DNA of 64,000 bases from Sulfuricurvum sp. GTDB lineage: Bacteria; Campylobacterota; Campylobacteria; Campylobacterales; Sulfurimonadaceae. A program made the translations under genes and the position numbers. The notes below the pieces were generated by a model. The model saw only the letters and a list, made by a program, of their open reading frames with translations, searched no databases and was not told the origin of the DNA. The stretch is taken from assembly GCA_024637295.1 (NCBI GenBank), contig JAGXFL010000013.1:62001-126000 (forward strand), in the 5' to 3' direction. Shown in pieces: positions 15,364 through 25,646 of the stretch; the stretch's first letter is position 1; each line of letters starts with the position of its first letter.

Positions 15364-17251
15364 TGAAGTGCGCAGTGCCAAACGCCATAAGACCGAATCG
15401 ATCAAGGACGCTTTTAATGCGGATGAAGCCTGGGATCGTCTGATAGGTTATTCCAAAAACGGCTATGCTTCGATCAGCGAGGATGATAAAGATTTTGTCC
15501 TTAAAAGTTTCGGTATTTTTGATCGTCCTGCTACGCCTGAACGTTTTATGATCCGTGTACGGATTGCCGGAGGTGCTTTGAGTGTTGAGCAGGCTATGGC
15601 AGTCGCTTATGTCGCTAAAACATTTGGACAAGACTACATCGACCTTACTACGCGTCAACAGATCGAACTTCGTTATCTGCGAATCGAGGATATTCCTGAA
15701 GCCTTCAAACGCTTAGAAGATGTAGGACTCACCAGTTATCAGACCGGAGTCGATAATTTTCGCAATATTTTGATCGATCCGCTCGATGCGATGGCCATGG
15801 ATAACATCATCTCTTGCCGCAGTATTATGGAAGGGATTCAATCCATATTTTTGAAAAATCCTGATTGGATCACGACTCTCCCTCGTAAATTCAACATCGG
15901 CATTAACGGATCCCTTTCCAATCGATGCAATATCTTCGGTCAAGACTTCGCTCTCTCGCTCGCCCAAAAAGAGGGTGTGTACGGATTTAATCTGTTTCTA
16001 GGAGGTCGTGTCGGATCGTTAGCGCAAAATGCGGATATGTTTGTTGCACCCAGTGAAGCGGTGAAGGTATTTGTGGCGGTAGCTACCCTTTTTAAAACCT
16101 ACGGTTTCCGTGATAATCGTAATAAAAATCGTCTCAAATTTCTCATCGAAGCAGTTGGAATCCAGGAGTTTCGAGCGGCTATCGAAGAACAGCTTGGGCA
16201 CTCAATGGCGACAGCGGGAGAGTCTTTAACGGCATTGGAAGGGGGAGACCATTACGGAAAAATAACCCTTAAAGACGGTTCATTTGCCCTTTATTCTGCG
16301 GTACCTTCGGGTGTTTTTAGCGGAACAGACCTCCATTATGCGGCCCAGATCGCCCAAACACAAAACGGTACGATTCGTCTGACGATAGAACAAAACCTGA
16401 TCATCACAGGTATTCATGATGAAGAGAAGGCTCTTCAATCACCGTTATTTGTCAAATATCCAAATCGTCCTTCACCATATATGGCAAACCTCATTGCGTG
16501 TGCAGGCAGCGAACATTGTCCTTTTGGTGTTATACCGGGTAAACCCGATGCGATCACCATGAGCGAGTATCTCGAACGTACCGTACCGATCGAAGATGCC
16601 AAAATACGTCTCTATTGGTCAGCTTGTATCAAAGGATGCGGTGTACACGGTGCGGGAGATTTAGGGTTTGTCGGGTGTAAAGTAGCGAAAAACGGTAAAA
16701 CAGTGCTGGGAGTCGATATATTCATCGGGGGGACACTTAGCGGCGAGGGGGGTGAGGGTCATCTTCTTCTCAAGGGAATCGTCCTAGATGAAGCCCGTGA
16801 ATACGTAGCTCAACTGATGCGCCAATATCGTGATCTAAAAATTTCCAAAGAGAGTCTGGAGCAATTTATTCATCGTTTGCAAAATCGTTACAGTAACTAT
16901 GCGATTGGATTTTTAATGCGATGGAACCGACTTATGGAGCAAAACGCACTTGAATCTCACCTGTATTTTAATCTAAAAACGCATGGGGGAAGTCATCAAG
17001 AGGGCGATGAAATCTACGATTTTGGATTGGCACTGGTGCAATCGATAACCAAAACAAAAGCCTATGAGGTCGAAGATCCGTTTGTTGAAGGGAAAAAACC
17101 TTATAGCTTTGATAAAAAATCGTTGGATGTACGGTATGCTCCTTATAAAGAAATTATCGAAAAAATGGTTCAGCCCAATCCGATGCTTCGGTATCAAGTC
17201 TTTACAGAGATTGTAAACGATATCGAGAAAACAATCCATGAAAGCCAATAG
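15341..17251 (+). CDS. nirA: siroheme-dependent nitrite reductase (NirA type)
   Basis: Reduces nitrite to ammonium with six electrons, probably from ferredoxin, in the cytoplasm. Two ferredoxin-like/siroheme repeats are visible. The [4Fe-4S]-siroheme cysteines are in CAGSEHC (C-x5-C) and CIKGC (C-x3-C), followed by a Gly-rich GGTLSGEGGEG segment. The frame opens at 15320, but AAGGAGG at 15328-15334 fits ATG 15341, giving 636 residues. This is longer than typical NirA (about 500-560), with roughly 110 extra residues at the C-terminus that I do not recognise. A sulfite reductase is the alternative, but flanking cobA and narB favour nitrite. Confidence 0.9.
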   Translation: MTSLMQANEVRSAKRHKTESIKDAFNADEAWDRLIGYSKNGYASISEDDKDFVLKSFGIFDRPATPERFMIRVRIAGGALSVEQAMAVAYVAKTFGQDYIDLTTRQQIELRYLRIEDIPEAFKRLEDVGLTSYQTGVDNFRNILIDPLDAMAMDNIISCRSIMEGIQSIFLKNPDWITTLPRKFNIGINGSLSNRCNIFGQDFALSLAQKEGVYGFNLFLGGRVGSLAQNADMFVAPSEAVKVFVAVATLFKTYGFRDNRNKNRLKFLIEAVGIQEFRAAIEEQLGHSMATAGESLTALEGGDHYGKITLKDGSFALYSAVPSGVFSGTDLHYAAQIAQTQNGTIRLTIEQNLIITGIHDEEKALQSPLFVKYPNRPSPYMANLIACAGSEHCPFGVIPGKPDAITMSEYLERTVPIEDAKIRLYWSACIKGCGVHGAGDLGFVGCKVAKNGKTVLGVDIFIGGTLSGEGGEGHLLLKGIVLDEAREYVAQLMRQYRDLKISKESLEQFIHRLQNRYSNYAIGFLMRWNRLMEQNALESHLYFNLKTHGGSHQEGDEIYDFGLALVQSITKTKAYEVEDPFVEGKKPYSFDKKSLDVRYAPYKEIIEKMVQPNPMLRYQVFTEIVNDIEKTIHESQ

Positions 17252-19289
17252 CACCGTCCTAACAGGCTGCCCGTTTTGTGGTACTGGATGCGCACTCAAT
17301 GTTGAGTGTAGTGAAAACGGATACAAAGTCAAAGGAGACAAAACAAATCCCTCTACCCAAGGGGATTTATGTTTCAAACCGATCCAGATGGCAAAGGCGC
17401 TCGATGCGCATCGTCTGACCTCCCCTCTTTACCGCAAAGATAAAACAAAACCTTTTGAAGAGATATCATGGGAAGAAGCAATCACCCTAATAGCCCAAAA
17501 TATTTCTGATCTTCCAAGAGAAGAACTTTATTTTTATCTTTCAGGACAGCTTCTTACCGAGGAGAGCTATCTTTTTACAAAACTCATCAAAGGGCATTTA
17601 GGGATCAACAACGTAGATGCAAACTCCCGCCTTTGTATGGCGACTGCTGTAGTCGCCCATAAAATGGCATTTGGAAGTGACGGTCCTGTAGGCAATTATT
17701 CTGATATTGATGATGCCGATGCTATTGTTATCAGTGGTTCTAATCCTGCTTGGGCACATCCGGTAATCTTTCGCCGAATAATGGCCCGTAAAAAAGCCCA
17801 TCCGGAGACAAAAATCATTGTCATTGATCCGATATATACCGAGACAGCCGAAAAAAGTGATCTATGGATCGGTCTCTGTAGTGGAAGTGATACGACCCTT
17901 TACAACGCCCTTTTAGCAGAGATATATAGACGTGGCAGATGTGATACCGCCTTTATAGATCGTGCTACCGAAGGGTTTGAAGACGTCATCAATACTGTTT
18001 TGGATGTCCCGTTCGCCCAATCGATCACTTCGTGTGGGCTTTTAATCGAGGATGCAGAGGTACTTATTGAGTTGTTTGCTTCTCAAAAAAAGATACTTGG
18101 ATTATGGTGTCAGGGACTTAATCAAGCCGTAGACGGAGTTATGCGCAATCTTGGGTTTATCAACCTTTTTCTAGCCACTGGACGTATAAATGCGCTAAAA
18201 GGGTCTCCTCTATCACTTACAGGTCAACCCAATGCTATGGGAGGGAGGGAAGTCGGGTATTTATCCAATGGGCTTCCGGGATACCGTGATGTACGTAATT
18301 TGCAGGATAGAACGGTATGTGAAGACCATTGGAACCTTCCGAAAAATACGATTTTTCCTATGCCCGGTATCACCATCACCGATGCTATTGATGCTATAGT
18401 AAACAATGAGATCAAATTTTTATGGGTTGCGTGCACTAACCCGCTGCTGACCCTTCCTGATTTTAACAAAACACAGCGTGCACTTAAAAACTCGAACCTC
18501 TTTTTAGTTGTCCAAGATTGTGTCCTTAGTGAAACGGCATCTCTCGCCAATCTCGTTTTGCCAACACTTTCATGGGGAGAAAAAGAGGGAAGCATGACCA
18601 ATTCAGAACGCTTTATCAAACGGGTACGTCCTTTTAAATCCGGCCCTGATGAAGCCAAAAGTGACAGCGTTATTATTTGCAACGTTGCACAGAAGCTTGG
18701 ATTTAAAGGTTTTGATTACTCTGACTCCAAAGCCATATTTAATGAGTATAAAGAACTCACAAAGACTCGGCTTTGCGATCAAAGTACTCAAGAGTATGAG
18801 TCCCTTTCGTACCAATGGGGAGGCAAATACCTCTATGCGGATGAGTACTTTGCCACACCAACAGGCAAAGCACAATTTCATCCAATCATTTCTTCTTTTC
18901 CATCTCCGGATACTAACACATTTGTATTGATTACCGGTCGGACAAAAAAACAATGGCATACGATGACCCGTACTCAACACGTTCCTGAACTTTTAAGAGC
19001 AGAAGAACATCCCTATCTTTTGATGAACTCTGAGGAAGGAGCTAAGATGGGAATACAGGAGGGAGACATCGCCGTTATCAGTAATCATCTAGGGGATCTT
19101 GAACTACCGGTACGTTTTGGAAAACTTGCCCCTAGACATTTGTTTGCGCCGTTTGGTTATGGGAAAACGCCTATTAATACGCTCGTTCCTGCAATCAGTG
19201 ATCCTTTTTCATTTCAAAGTGCACTTAAATCAGCACGTGTTACAGTCAGAATAAAAAATAAAATGGCCGCAATTTTATTGATGCATTAG
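17238..19289 (+). CDS. assimilatory nitrate reductase catalytic subunit (NarB/NasA type)
   Basis: A 683-residue cytoplasmic molybdopterin oxidoreductase without a Tat signal, which fits an assimilatory rather than a periplasmic enzyme. The N-terminal [4Fe-4S] site is CPFCGTGC plus the Cys in DLCFKP. NSRLCMATAV carries the Mo-ligating Cys near residue 132. LTGQPNAMGGREVGYLSNG is typical of NarB/NasA, and the C-terminal domain binds the pterin (FVLITGRTKKQWHTMTRT). It has no extra C-terminal [2Fe-2S] domain, so it resembles ferredoxin-dependent NarB. Its ATG overlaps the nirA stop by 14 bases. No dedicated electron donor is encoded nearby. Confidence 0.92.
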   Translation: MKANSTVLTGCPFCGTGCALNVECSENGYKVKGDKTNPSTQGDLCFKPIQMAKALDAHRLTSPLYRKDKTKPFEEISWEEAITLIAQNISDLPREELYFYLSGQLLTEESYLFTKLIKGHLGINNVDANSRLCMATAVVAHKMAFGSDGPVGNYSDIDDADAIVISGSNPAWAHPVIFRRIMARKKAHPETKIIVIDPIYTETAEKSDLWIGLCSGSDTTLYNALLAEIYRRGRCDTAFIDRATEGFEDVINTVLDVPFAQSITSCGLLIEDAEVLIELFASQKKILGLWCQGLNQAVDGVMRNLGFINLFLATGRINALKGSPLSLTGQPNAMGGREVGYLSNGLPGYRDVRNLQDRTVCEDHWNLPKNTIFPMPGITITDAIDAIVNNEIKFLWVACTNPLLTLPDFNKTQRALKNSNLFLVVQDCVLSETASLANLVLPTLSWGEKEGSMTNSERFIKRVRPFKSGPDEAKSDSVIICNVAQKLGFKGFDYSDSKAIFNEYKELTKTRLCDQSTQEYESLSYQWGGKYLYADEYFATPTGKAQFHPIISSFPSPDTNTFVLITGRTKKQWHTMTRTQHVPELLRAEEHPYLLMNSEEGAKMGIQEGDIAVISNHLGDLELPVRFGKLAPRHLFAPFGYGKTPINTLVPAISDPFSFQSALKSARVTVRIKNKMAAILLMH

Positions 19290-19370
19290 TTTTCACTTTA
19301 TGTATCAATTTTGGTTATATTAATATTAGTATTGTTAGAATTGGGTAACTTTAAGATAAGAGGGTTACTT

Positions 19371-20252
19371 ATGATTAAAAAAATCTTGTTATTAGTACTC
19401 GCACTTTTGATGATTTCGTGTTCTTCCCCTTACGATAAACCTCTTAAAATCTCTGCAACAACCTGGATTGGCTACACCCCTTTGTTTTATGCAAAAGAGA
19501 AAGGTTGGCTTGAACCATTGAACATTAAAGTCACGAATGTCGTATCATTGGCAGAAAATATGGCTTTGTATCAATCCGGCAATTTTGATGCGTATGTCGG
19601 AACACAGTACGAATACAGTGTTCTCTCGTACAAAGAGAGTTCTTTGCACGCCGTGATGATGTTTGACCGTTCCTACGGGGGCGATGTAGTGATGGGCAAC
19701 GTCTCTATCAATGATCTAAAAAATACAAATACTGCGATCGATGTGTACTTGGAAATGGATTCGATCAATATCACCTTACTCAACGATTTCCTGAAAAAAT
19801 ATAAATTAGAAGCAAAAAAACTTAACCATATTAATAAGGATCAGGCCTATATCGCTACGCTTAACGAATCCGATATGAAAAATCCGACTCTGATTATCAC
19901 CTATTCTCCCTACGATAATTATTTGACTAAAAATGGTTTTAAAGAGCTTGCCTCTACCAAAGAAAGCCTTGATTTGTTGGTTGTCGATGCGATGTTTACG
20001 ACGGATAAAGTATATGATGAACATCAGAAGCAGTTTGTGGAACTAAAAAAATTGGTCGAAAAATCATTAAGTGCGTTAGAAGCCAATCCAAAAGAGTATT
20101 ATGAAACTGTAAAAGCGTATCTCCCCGAAACCAGTTATGAAGAGTTTCAACACTCTTTGGAAGATATTGTTTGGATCAATAAAACGATTTCTCCTCAGCT
20201 GCAAGAGCGGTTGAATCAAGCAGATTTCCCTATTCGAAAAGTGATCCAATAA
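19371..20252 (+). CDS. substrate-binding lipoprotein, NitT/TauT-type, paired with GGDEF-EAL protein
   Basis: A 293-residue solute-binding protein with a lipoprotein signal (LLVLALLMISCSS), so it is anchored at a membrane facing the periplasm. KISATTWIGYTPLFYAKEKG opens an NMT1/SsuA-like fold related to the NrtA family. The frame is open from 19311, but AGAGGG fits the ATG at 19371, which also starts the lipoprotein signal. No permease or ATPase accompanies it. Instead the next gene, one base after its stop, encodes a membrane GGDEF-EAL protein with a periplasmic domain. I infer a sensory role, presenting a ligand (possibly nitrate or another small anion) to that protein. Confidence 0.8.
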   Translation: MIKKILLLVLALLMISCSSPYDKPLKISATTWIGYTPLFYAKEKGWLEPLNIKVTNVVSLAENMALYQSGNFDAYVGTQYEYSVLSYKESSLHAVMMFDRSYGGDVVMGNVSINDLKNTNTAIDVYLEMDSINITLLNDFLKKYKLEAKKLNHINKDQAYIATLNESDMKNPTLIITYSPYDNYLTKNGFKELASTKESLDLLVVDAMFTTDKVYDEHQKQFVELKKLVEKSLSALEANPKEYYETVKAYLPETSYEEFQHSLEDIVWINKTISPQLQERLNQADFPIRKVIQ

Positions 20253-20253
20253 T

Positions 20254-22233
20254 ATGGTTATTCATAGATTTATCCTTATAATTACGCTGTTGTTTACCCT
20301 GTCGATTTATACTTTATTTGGCTACTATTTTTTTAAACAAGAAGAGGCTATGGCTTCGGTAGTGTTAAAAACGCTCAACAGCAATCTCTCTGAGACGAGC
20401 TATCAACTATCGAAAAACATGAGTACCAAAGAAGACATTGTCGTATCCCGCCCTATCTTGGATCGAATCGCCGCCAGTCAATCTTACATCAGTGCGATTG
20501 TCGTTCTTGATGCTGCTAAAGTCGTATTAAGTACGGATCCCCATTATGGAGTCCAATCTGTCTATGCAAATAATCTTTCTTTTGAGAGTGATTACAAAAC
20601 ATTGACGGAAAAAAAATTCCTAGAGCAAGAGATCCGGTTTTATGTTGGAAACCATCTCGAAACACTCACTCTTGTGTATGTGCTTGATCATCATGAGATT
20701 CAAACCCATTTTATTCAAAATCAGAAAGATTTTTTAACTTATTTTGGATTGCTACCCATCTTTTTATTGTTTGTTATGTTTATGCTGTTACGACGTTTTA
20801 TCTCTGTTCCTCTGGAAAGACTGCGTCAATTTGCCTATTATCAGAGTGCTATTCCAAGTGCATTTAAAGTTCGTGAGCTTGAATCAATCCGCTATTCGAT
20901 GGTCCAGACTTTTGCTCGATTGGAAGCCGAAAAAAATGAGCTTTATTTGATCGCGCGAACCGATGCGTTAAGTGGATTGGCAAATCGAAATTCCCTAGAA
21001 GAGTATCTGGAGAAACTCATTTCCGCCTCAGAGAGGGCAAATAAAGAGTTTGCTTTTCTTTTTTTGGATGTTGACCATTTTAAAAGTGTCAACGATTCCT
21101 TGGGACATAATGTAGGGGATGAACTTTTGCAAAATGTTGCAGGGGTTATTCAAAAAGTGGTACGGCCAAACGATATCGTAGCACGTATCGGTGGGGATGA
21201 ATTTGTTATTGTTCTTCAAGACTATTCGTCGTATTTAGAGCTTTCGAATATCATAGAGAGAATACAAAAACAGCTGACACGTCCATGGCTTATACAAAAC
21301 AATCCAATACATATCAGCAGCAGTATAGGGATCGCATTGTATCCCAATGACGGAAAAGATTTGGTGACCTTGATGAAGCATTCCGATATTGCTATGTATC
21401 AAGCGAAGAAACAAGGGCGCGCACAATATCAGTTCTTTACACAAGAGTTAAATCAAAGTATTCAATATACTATTATGTTGGACAAAGAGATGAAATGGGC
21501 TCTTGAACATGATGAATATGAACTCTATTATCAACCAAAGATTGACTTGAAGAGCGGTAAAATAGTGGGGGTAGAAGCGTTGATCCGATGGAACAGTGCT
21601 GAACGTGGGATGATTACTCCTGATAAGTTCATTCCGCTTGCAGAAGAAAATGGCTTTATAATCAAGCTTGGGGAGTGGATTATAGACGAAGCCCTCAATC
21701 AACATTTACGGTGGAAAGAAAAAGGGATCGATATCGTTATTTCCATCAATATATCGACAAAGCAATTGCTGTATAGTGATTTTGTCAATACACTCATAGA
21801 AAAGTTTGAAACCAAACACATCGATCCCGCAAGTATTGACATCGAGATTACGGAATATATGTTTATTGATGCCAATAAGGAGAGTCATGCAATCTTAAAA
21901 GCAATCAGCGACTACGGTATCACCATTTCGTTGGATGATTTTGGAACGGGATACTCTTCACTATCGTATTTGAAAAAATTTCCTATTGATTATTTGAAAA
22001 TCGATAAGACATTTTTGGATGATTATGATACGGAAGATGGAGCCACTTTTATTGAGACCATTGTAAAAATGGGACAAATCTTGAAGATAAAAGTAGTCGC
22101 CGAAGGGGTTGAGCAAGAGGCTCAAGTTGACTTTCTAAAAGAGATAGGGTGCGATCAGTATCAAGGGTATTGTTTTTCTAAACCACTTCAAGCAGCTGCT
22201 TTTGAGAGAATACATTTTAGTTCCGTTGTATAG
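20254..22233 (+). CDS. membrane GGDEF-EAL protein (c-di-GMP turnover)
   Basis: A 659-residue protein: helix 1 (about 7-28), a periplasmic region (about 30-155), helix 2 (about 163-180), then GGDEF (about 230-390) and EAL (about 405-650) domains. The synthase motif IGGDEFV is intact, with an inhibitory RxxD (RPND) exactly five residues before it. The phosphodiesterase motifs are also intact (VEALIRW, DDFGTGYSSL, VVAEGVE), so it could make and break c-di-GMP. It has no visible ribosome site and starts one base after the binding-lipoprotein gene, so the pair is almost certainly cotranslated. The periplasmic part is a plausible docking surface for that lipoprotein. Confidence 0.93.
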   Translation: MVIHRFILIITLLFTLSIYTLFGYYFFKQEEAMASVVLKTLNSNLSETSYQLSKNMSTKEDIVVSRPILDRIAASQSYISAIVVLDAAKVVLSTDPHYGVQSVYANNLSFESDYKTLTEKKFLEQEIRFYVGNHLETLTLVYVLDHHEIQTHFIQNQKDFLTYFGLLPIFLLFVMFMLLRRFISVPLERLRQFAYYQSAIPSAFKVRELESIRYSMVQTFARLEAEKNELYLIARTDALSGLANRNSLEEYLEKLISASERANKEFAFLFLDVDHFKSVNDSLGHNVGDELLQNVAGVIQKVVRPNDIVARIGGDEFVIVLQDYSSYLELSNIIERIQKQLTRPWLIQNNPIHISSSIGIALYPNDGKDLVTLMKHSDIAMYQAKKQGRAQYQFFTQELNQSIQYTIMLDKEMKWALEHDEYELYYQPKIDLKSGKIVGVEALIRWNSAERGMITPDKFIPLAEENGFIIKLGEWIIDEALNQHLRWKEKGIDIVISINISTKQLLYSDFVNTLIEKFETKHIDPASIDIEITEYMFIDANKESHAILKAISDYGITISLDDFGTGYSSLSYLKKFPIDYLKIDKTFLDDYDTEDGATFIETIVKMGQILKIKVVAEGVEQEAQVDFLKEIGCDQYQGYCFSKPLQAAAFERIHFSSVV

Positions 22234-22286
22234 ATTTTAATGTATTCTTCTGTTTATTAAGACGGTTTTTATAAAAGGGCAACGGT

Positions 22287-23963
22287 ATGTCAGATATTGA
22301 AATAGCACAAAAAGCAAAGATGAAATCCATCATACATTTGGCAAAAGAGAGTTATGGGATCCCTCATGAACACCTAGATCCTTATGGGCATTATAAAGCC
22401 AAGCTTTCATTGGAATACATCGATAAACTTTCTCATGACACGCAAGACGGAAAGCTGATTCTAGTGACTGCAATCAGTCCGACTCCTGCGGGTGAGGGGA
22501 AGACGACGACAACCGTAGGGCTTGGCGATGCGATGAACCGTTTGGGAAAAAAAACGATCATTTGTTTGCGTGAGCCTTCATTGGGGCCATGTTTTGGTCT
22601 AAAAGGGGGTGCGGCAGGAGGAGGGTATGCTCAAGTCGTCCCTATGGAAGACATCAATCTTCATTTTACGGGAGATTTTCATGCGATAGGGGCTGCACAT
22701 AATCTATTGGCAGCATTGATCGATAATCATATTTATCATGGAAATGCACTGGGTATCGATGCACGCCGTATCAAGTGGAAGCGTGTCATGGATATGAACG
22801 ATCGTGCTTTGCGCGAGATAACAGTAGGTCAAGGTGGGGCGGCTAATGGTTATTTGCGAGAAGATGGTTTTGATATTGTCGTAGCTTCGGAAGTGATGGC
22901 AATATTGTGTTTGGCCACAAATAGAGTAGACCTAAAAGAGCGTTTAGGACGTATCATTGTAGCTTACAAATCGGATAAAACGACCCCTATATATGCCAGT
23001 GATCTAAAAGCGCATGGAGCAATGGCTGCCTTGTTAAAAGACGCACTCAAACCCAATATCGTTCAAACACTTGAAAACAACATCGCGATTGTGCATGGAG
23101 GCCCTTTTGCGAATATTGCGCATGGGTGTAATTCGGTCATGGCAACGACGACTGCATTAAAACTAGCCGATTATGTGGTGACTGAAGCTGGATTTGGAGC
23201 TGATCTTGGGGCAGAGAAGTTTTTGAACATCAAATGCCGCAGTGCAAAACTTTCCCCTTCAGCAGTGGTATTGGTTGCCACGATTCGTGCGTTAAAATAC
23301 CATGGGGGGATTGAAAAAGATCATCTGAATCAAGAAAACCTAGAAGCGTTGGAAGCGGGCTTCGCAAATTTAGAACGTCACTTACACAATATTAAAGTCC
23401 ATTATGGATTGCCCGCTGTTGTCTGCATCAACCATTTTACATTTGACACGGATGCAGAGACCAAATTGCTTACAGACAAATGTAAATCACTTGGGGTTGA
23501 GTGTTTTATCTCTAAACATTGGGCGCAAGGGGGAAAAGGGGCTGAGGAGCTGGCAATGGCAGTCTCTAAAATTGCGGACACTCGGATGCCTGAATTTAAC
23601 TATCTGTATGACATAAAATTGCCTTTGTGGGAAAAGATCGAAACGATTGCTACCAAGATATACGGGGCAGGTGGAATAACAGCCAGTGCTACCGTGCGCG
23701 ATGAGATTGCAAGGCTGCAGGAGAAGTACGGAGATCTGCCGATCTGTATGGCAAAGACCCAAATGTCATTTTCTACTGATCCGAGTTTACGCGGAGCGCC
23801 AAGTGGTCATACAGTGGAGATCAGTAAAGTCAAATTGGAAAACGGTGCAGGTTTTATTGTGGCTATTGCAGGTGATATGATGACAATGCCGGGTCTTCCT
23901 AAGTTGCCAACGGCAGAGCGTATTGATATTGATGATGCAGGGGTCATTACAGGACTTTTTTAA
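22287..23963 (+). CDS. fhs: formate--tetrahydrofolate ligase
   Basis: Joins formate to tetrahydrofolate with ATP, giving 10-formyl-THF for purine and Met-tRNA formylation. The ATP loop is [20 protein letters not shown] (near residue 66), and [20 protein letters not shown] is the family signature that follows. 558 residues is normal. It starts 53 bases after the GGDEF-EAL gene. Its last four bases overlap the convergent YdcF-like gene. Single-copy one-carbon gene; nothing unusual in its motifs. Confidence 0.96.
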   Translation: MSDIEIAQKAKMKSIIHLAKESYGIPHEHLDPYGHYKAKLSLEYIDKLSHDTQDGKLILVTAISPTPAGEGKTTTTVGLGDAMNRLGKKTIICLREPSLGPCFGLKGGAAGGGYAQVVPMEDINLHFTGDFHAIGAAHNLLAALIDNHIYHGNALGIDARRIKWKRVMDMNDRALREITVGQGGAANGYLREDGFDIVVASEVMAILCLATNRVDLKERLGRIIVAYKSDKTTPIYASDLKAHGAMAALLKDALKPNIVQTLENNIAIVHGGPFANIAHGCNSVMATTTALKLADYVVTEAGFGADLGAEKFLNIKCRSAKLSPSAVVLVATIRALKYHGGIEKDHLNQENLEALEAGFANLERHLHNIKVHYGLPAVVCINHFTFDTDAETKLLTDKCKSLGVECFISKHWAQGGKGAEELAMAVSKIADTRMPEFNYLYDIKLPLWEKIETIATKIYGAGGITASATVRDEIARLQEKYGDLPICMAKTQMSFSTDPSLRGAPSGHTVEISKVKLENGAGFIVAIAGDMMTMPGLPKLPTAERIDIDDAGVITGLF

Positions 23964-24706
23964 AGGTATCCTTTTAGTCTTCCCCACGTAAGTCCCAAGT
24001 ATTCGTGAAAAGCGGCTTCTGAACGTTCCAATCCGCTTGATGAAGGAAATTGCCAAAGACCGCTATCCCCTTTTATTTTAAAATCTGTAGGTGCAGGGAT
24101 GGCATCAATACCCGCTTTACGAAAAAGTGCCACTGCTCGAACCATATGCGAGGCTGAGGTCACGACTATGAGAGGTTGATCCCGAACAATTTTCTTGGAT
24201 GCTATGGCTTCTTCCTGGGTATCTTGAGGTGCTTCCAGTAGAATAATATCTGCAGGATCGACTCCTAGAACAATTGCCATTTGAGCGTTTTTACGTGCAT
24301 TGGAAATAGGGTCTTCTCCACCATAGCCGCTAAAGATAAGTTTCATATTTGGATATGCTTTATACAGTGAGACCCCTTCATTGATTCGTGCCAATGAAAC
24401 AAGACTGATTTGGGAAGAGAGTGGAAGACGTGAAATTGTAGTGTGTCCACATCCCAGTACATGGATGTAATGTGGATGGGTATTGGTGAGTTCAACTTTT
24501 GAATAGACATTCTCTAATGGCGAAAGTAGCAATGATGAAAAAGGGGAATAGGAGAGAATACTGATCCATAGGAGTGCGAAAAGGAAAAATTGTTTGGCGC
24601 GTTTAGCGTTACCGCGTTGCCAAAAATAAAATCCTATTCCCATTAAAATGAAGAATATGGGAAAAGGCATCAAAAAAGTCGAGATGAGTTTTTTGAAGAA
24701 AAACAT
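23960..24706 (-). CDS. DUF218 (YdcF/ElyC/SanA-like) membrane protein
   Basis: A 248-residue protein with two N-terminal transmembrane helices (about 10-28 and 38-55), then a DUF218 domain (about 78-230). The conserved segments [36 protein letters not shown] and [19 protein letters not shown] are visible and match the ElyC/YdcF group, linked in E. coli to envelope and peptidoglycan precursor maintenance. The exact reaction is not established. It is the last gene of the nadD-rsfS transcript, abutting rsfS with no gap. Confidence 0.85.
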   Translation of the reverse strand: MFFFKKLISTFLMPFPIFFILMGIGFYFWQRGNAKRAKQFFLFALLWISILSYSPFSSLLLSPLENVYSKVELTNTHPHYIHVLGCGHTTISRLPLSSQISLVSLARINEGVSLYKAYPNMKLIFSGYGGEDPISNARKNAQMAIVLGVDPADIILLEAPQDTQEEAIASKKIVRDQPLIVVTSASHMVRAVALFRKAGIDAIPAPTDFKIKGDSGLWQFPSSSGLERSEAAFHEYLGLTWGRLKGYL

Positions 24707-25036
24707 TTAGGCTTTGTTTTTGCGTGCTGCTATTTCGCGTAAAAAGCTTTCCAAATCGTAGATACTGCGATACTGAGGAGTTAGGATATGGACGAGAATA
24801 TCTCCCAAATCGACAGCGATCCAGTCACCGCTTTCGTCAATACCTAAAAATTGCTCTTCTGGTTTTAAATTCTTTTTCAAGTGGTCGAGCAATGCAAAGG
24901 TATGACGCTCTCCCAGTGAAGTCGCTATAACAACGTAATCTGCAAAATAATCGCTTCCTTGAAGATCAAAGACTTCGATACTTTCGGCTTTGTTCATGTC
25001 TAAAACATGACTGATTTTTTCAATTCTTGGGTTCAT
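24707..25036 (-). CDS. rsfS: ribosomal silencing factor RsfS
   Basis: A 109-residue RsfS/Iojap/YbeB protein, which binds ribosomal protein uL14 and blocks joining of the subunits when nutrients are short. DYFADYVVIATSLGERHTFA (near residue 30) and DWIAVDLGDILVHILTPQYR (near 67) are the family signatures. It starts inside the last 17 bases of nadD, the common nadD-rsfS arrangement, and abuts the DUF218 gene downstream. Confidence 0.93.
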   Translation of the reverse strand: MNPRIEKISHVLDMNKAESIEVFDLQGSDYFADYVVIATSLGERHTFALLDHLKKNLKPEEQFLGIDESGDWIAVDLGDILVHILTPQYRSIYDLESFLREIAARKNKA

Positions 25037-25562
25037 TGTGTTCCTTGTAGTAAGTAATAATATCGTTTTCGAGTGTTTCTTCGAGACCCAATGATGTAAA
25101 TCGGTCTCTAAAATGGGTTGAACGTCTCTCTTCGTTCACTTCTAAGATCAACATTCCCGGAGGAATGGCAATATTATCGCGTGTGGCAACTACAAAAACA
25201 ACTTTTTGACAAAGCTTTTCGTAGTTGTACCATTGCGAAAGAGAAGAAAGGTTGTCGGCTCCGATGATCAGATAGAGCATTTCATTTTCGGGTGCAAAGT
25301 GTTCAACGGTTTCAATCGTAGGGACACTGCGGTGCATCTTGACTTCAAAATCACTGACTTCGATTCTCTCATAGGGTTCAAAAATCTTTTTCAACCACTC
25401 AATGCGCATGGCACCATCGGCACAAGCAGATGTTTTAAATGGGTTACGAAAATTGGGAACAATAATAAGTCGATCAATATCCAAAACATCAAGAGCCTTG
25501 AGCGCAACATGCACATGACCGATGTGAGGTGGATCAAAACTTCCGCCATAAAGTGCTAGCAA
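25020..25562 (-). CDS. nadD: nicotinate-nucleotide adenylyltransferase
   Basis: Makes deamido-NAD from nicotinate mononucleotide and ATP in the cytoplasm. GGSFDPPHIGHVHVA carries the nucleotidyltransferase HxGH motif, and ERRSTHFRDR near residue 145 corresponds to the second conserved motif (STxxR). 180 residues fits the Campylobacterota form. It heads a three-gene operon with rsfS and the DUF218 gene, divergent from gap. A TATAAT on its strand at 25595-25590 is a likely -10 box. Confidence 0.93.
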   Translation of the reverse strand: MLALYGGSFDPPHIGHVHVALKALDVLDIDRLIIVPNFRNPFKTSACADGAMRIEWLKKIFEPYERIEVSDFEVKMHRSVPTIETVEHFAPENEMLYLIIGADNLSSLSQWYNYEKLCQKVVFVVATRDNIAIPPGMLILEVNEERRSTHFRDRFTSLGLEETLENDIITYYKEHNEPKN

Positions 25563-25589
25563 CGTTTGCCTTAACTTATTTTAATCGAA

Positions 25590-25613
25590 ATTATAACCGA
25601 TTTTTGGTAAAAT
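25590..25613. promoter_or_regulatory. divergent -10 boxes for nadD (minus) and gap (plus)
   Basis: The minus strand reads TATAAT at 25595-25590, about 28 bases before the nadD ATG. The plus strand reads TAAAAT at 25608-25613, about 34 bases before the gap ATG, which has an AGAGGG ribosome site. The two promoters point away from each other within 85 bases. Confidence 0.5.
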
Positions 25614-25646
25614 CCCCTTATTACAGTAGAAGAGGGAAATAGTTTT

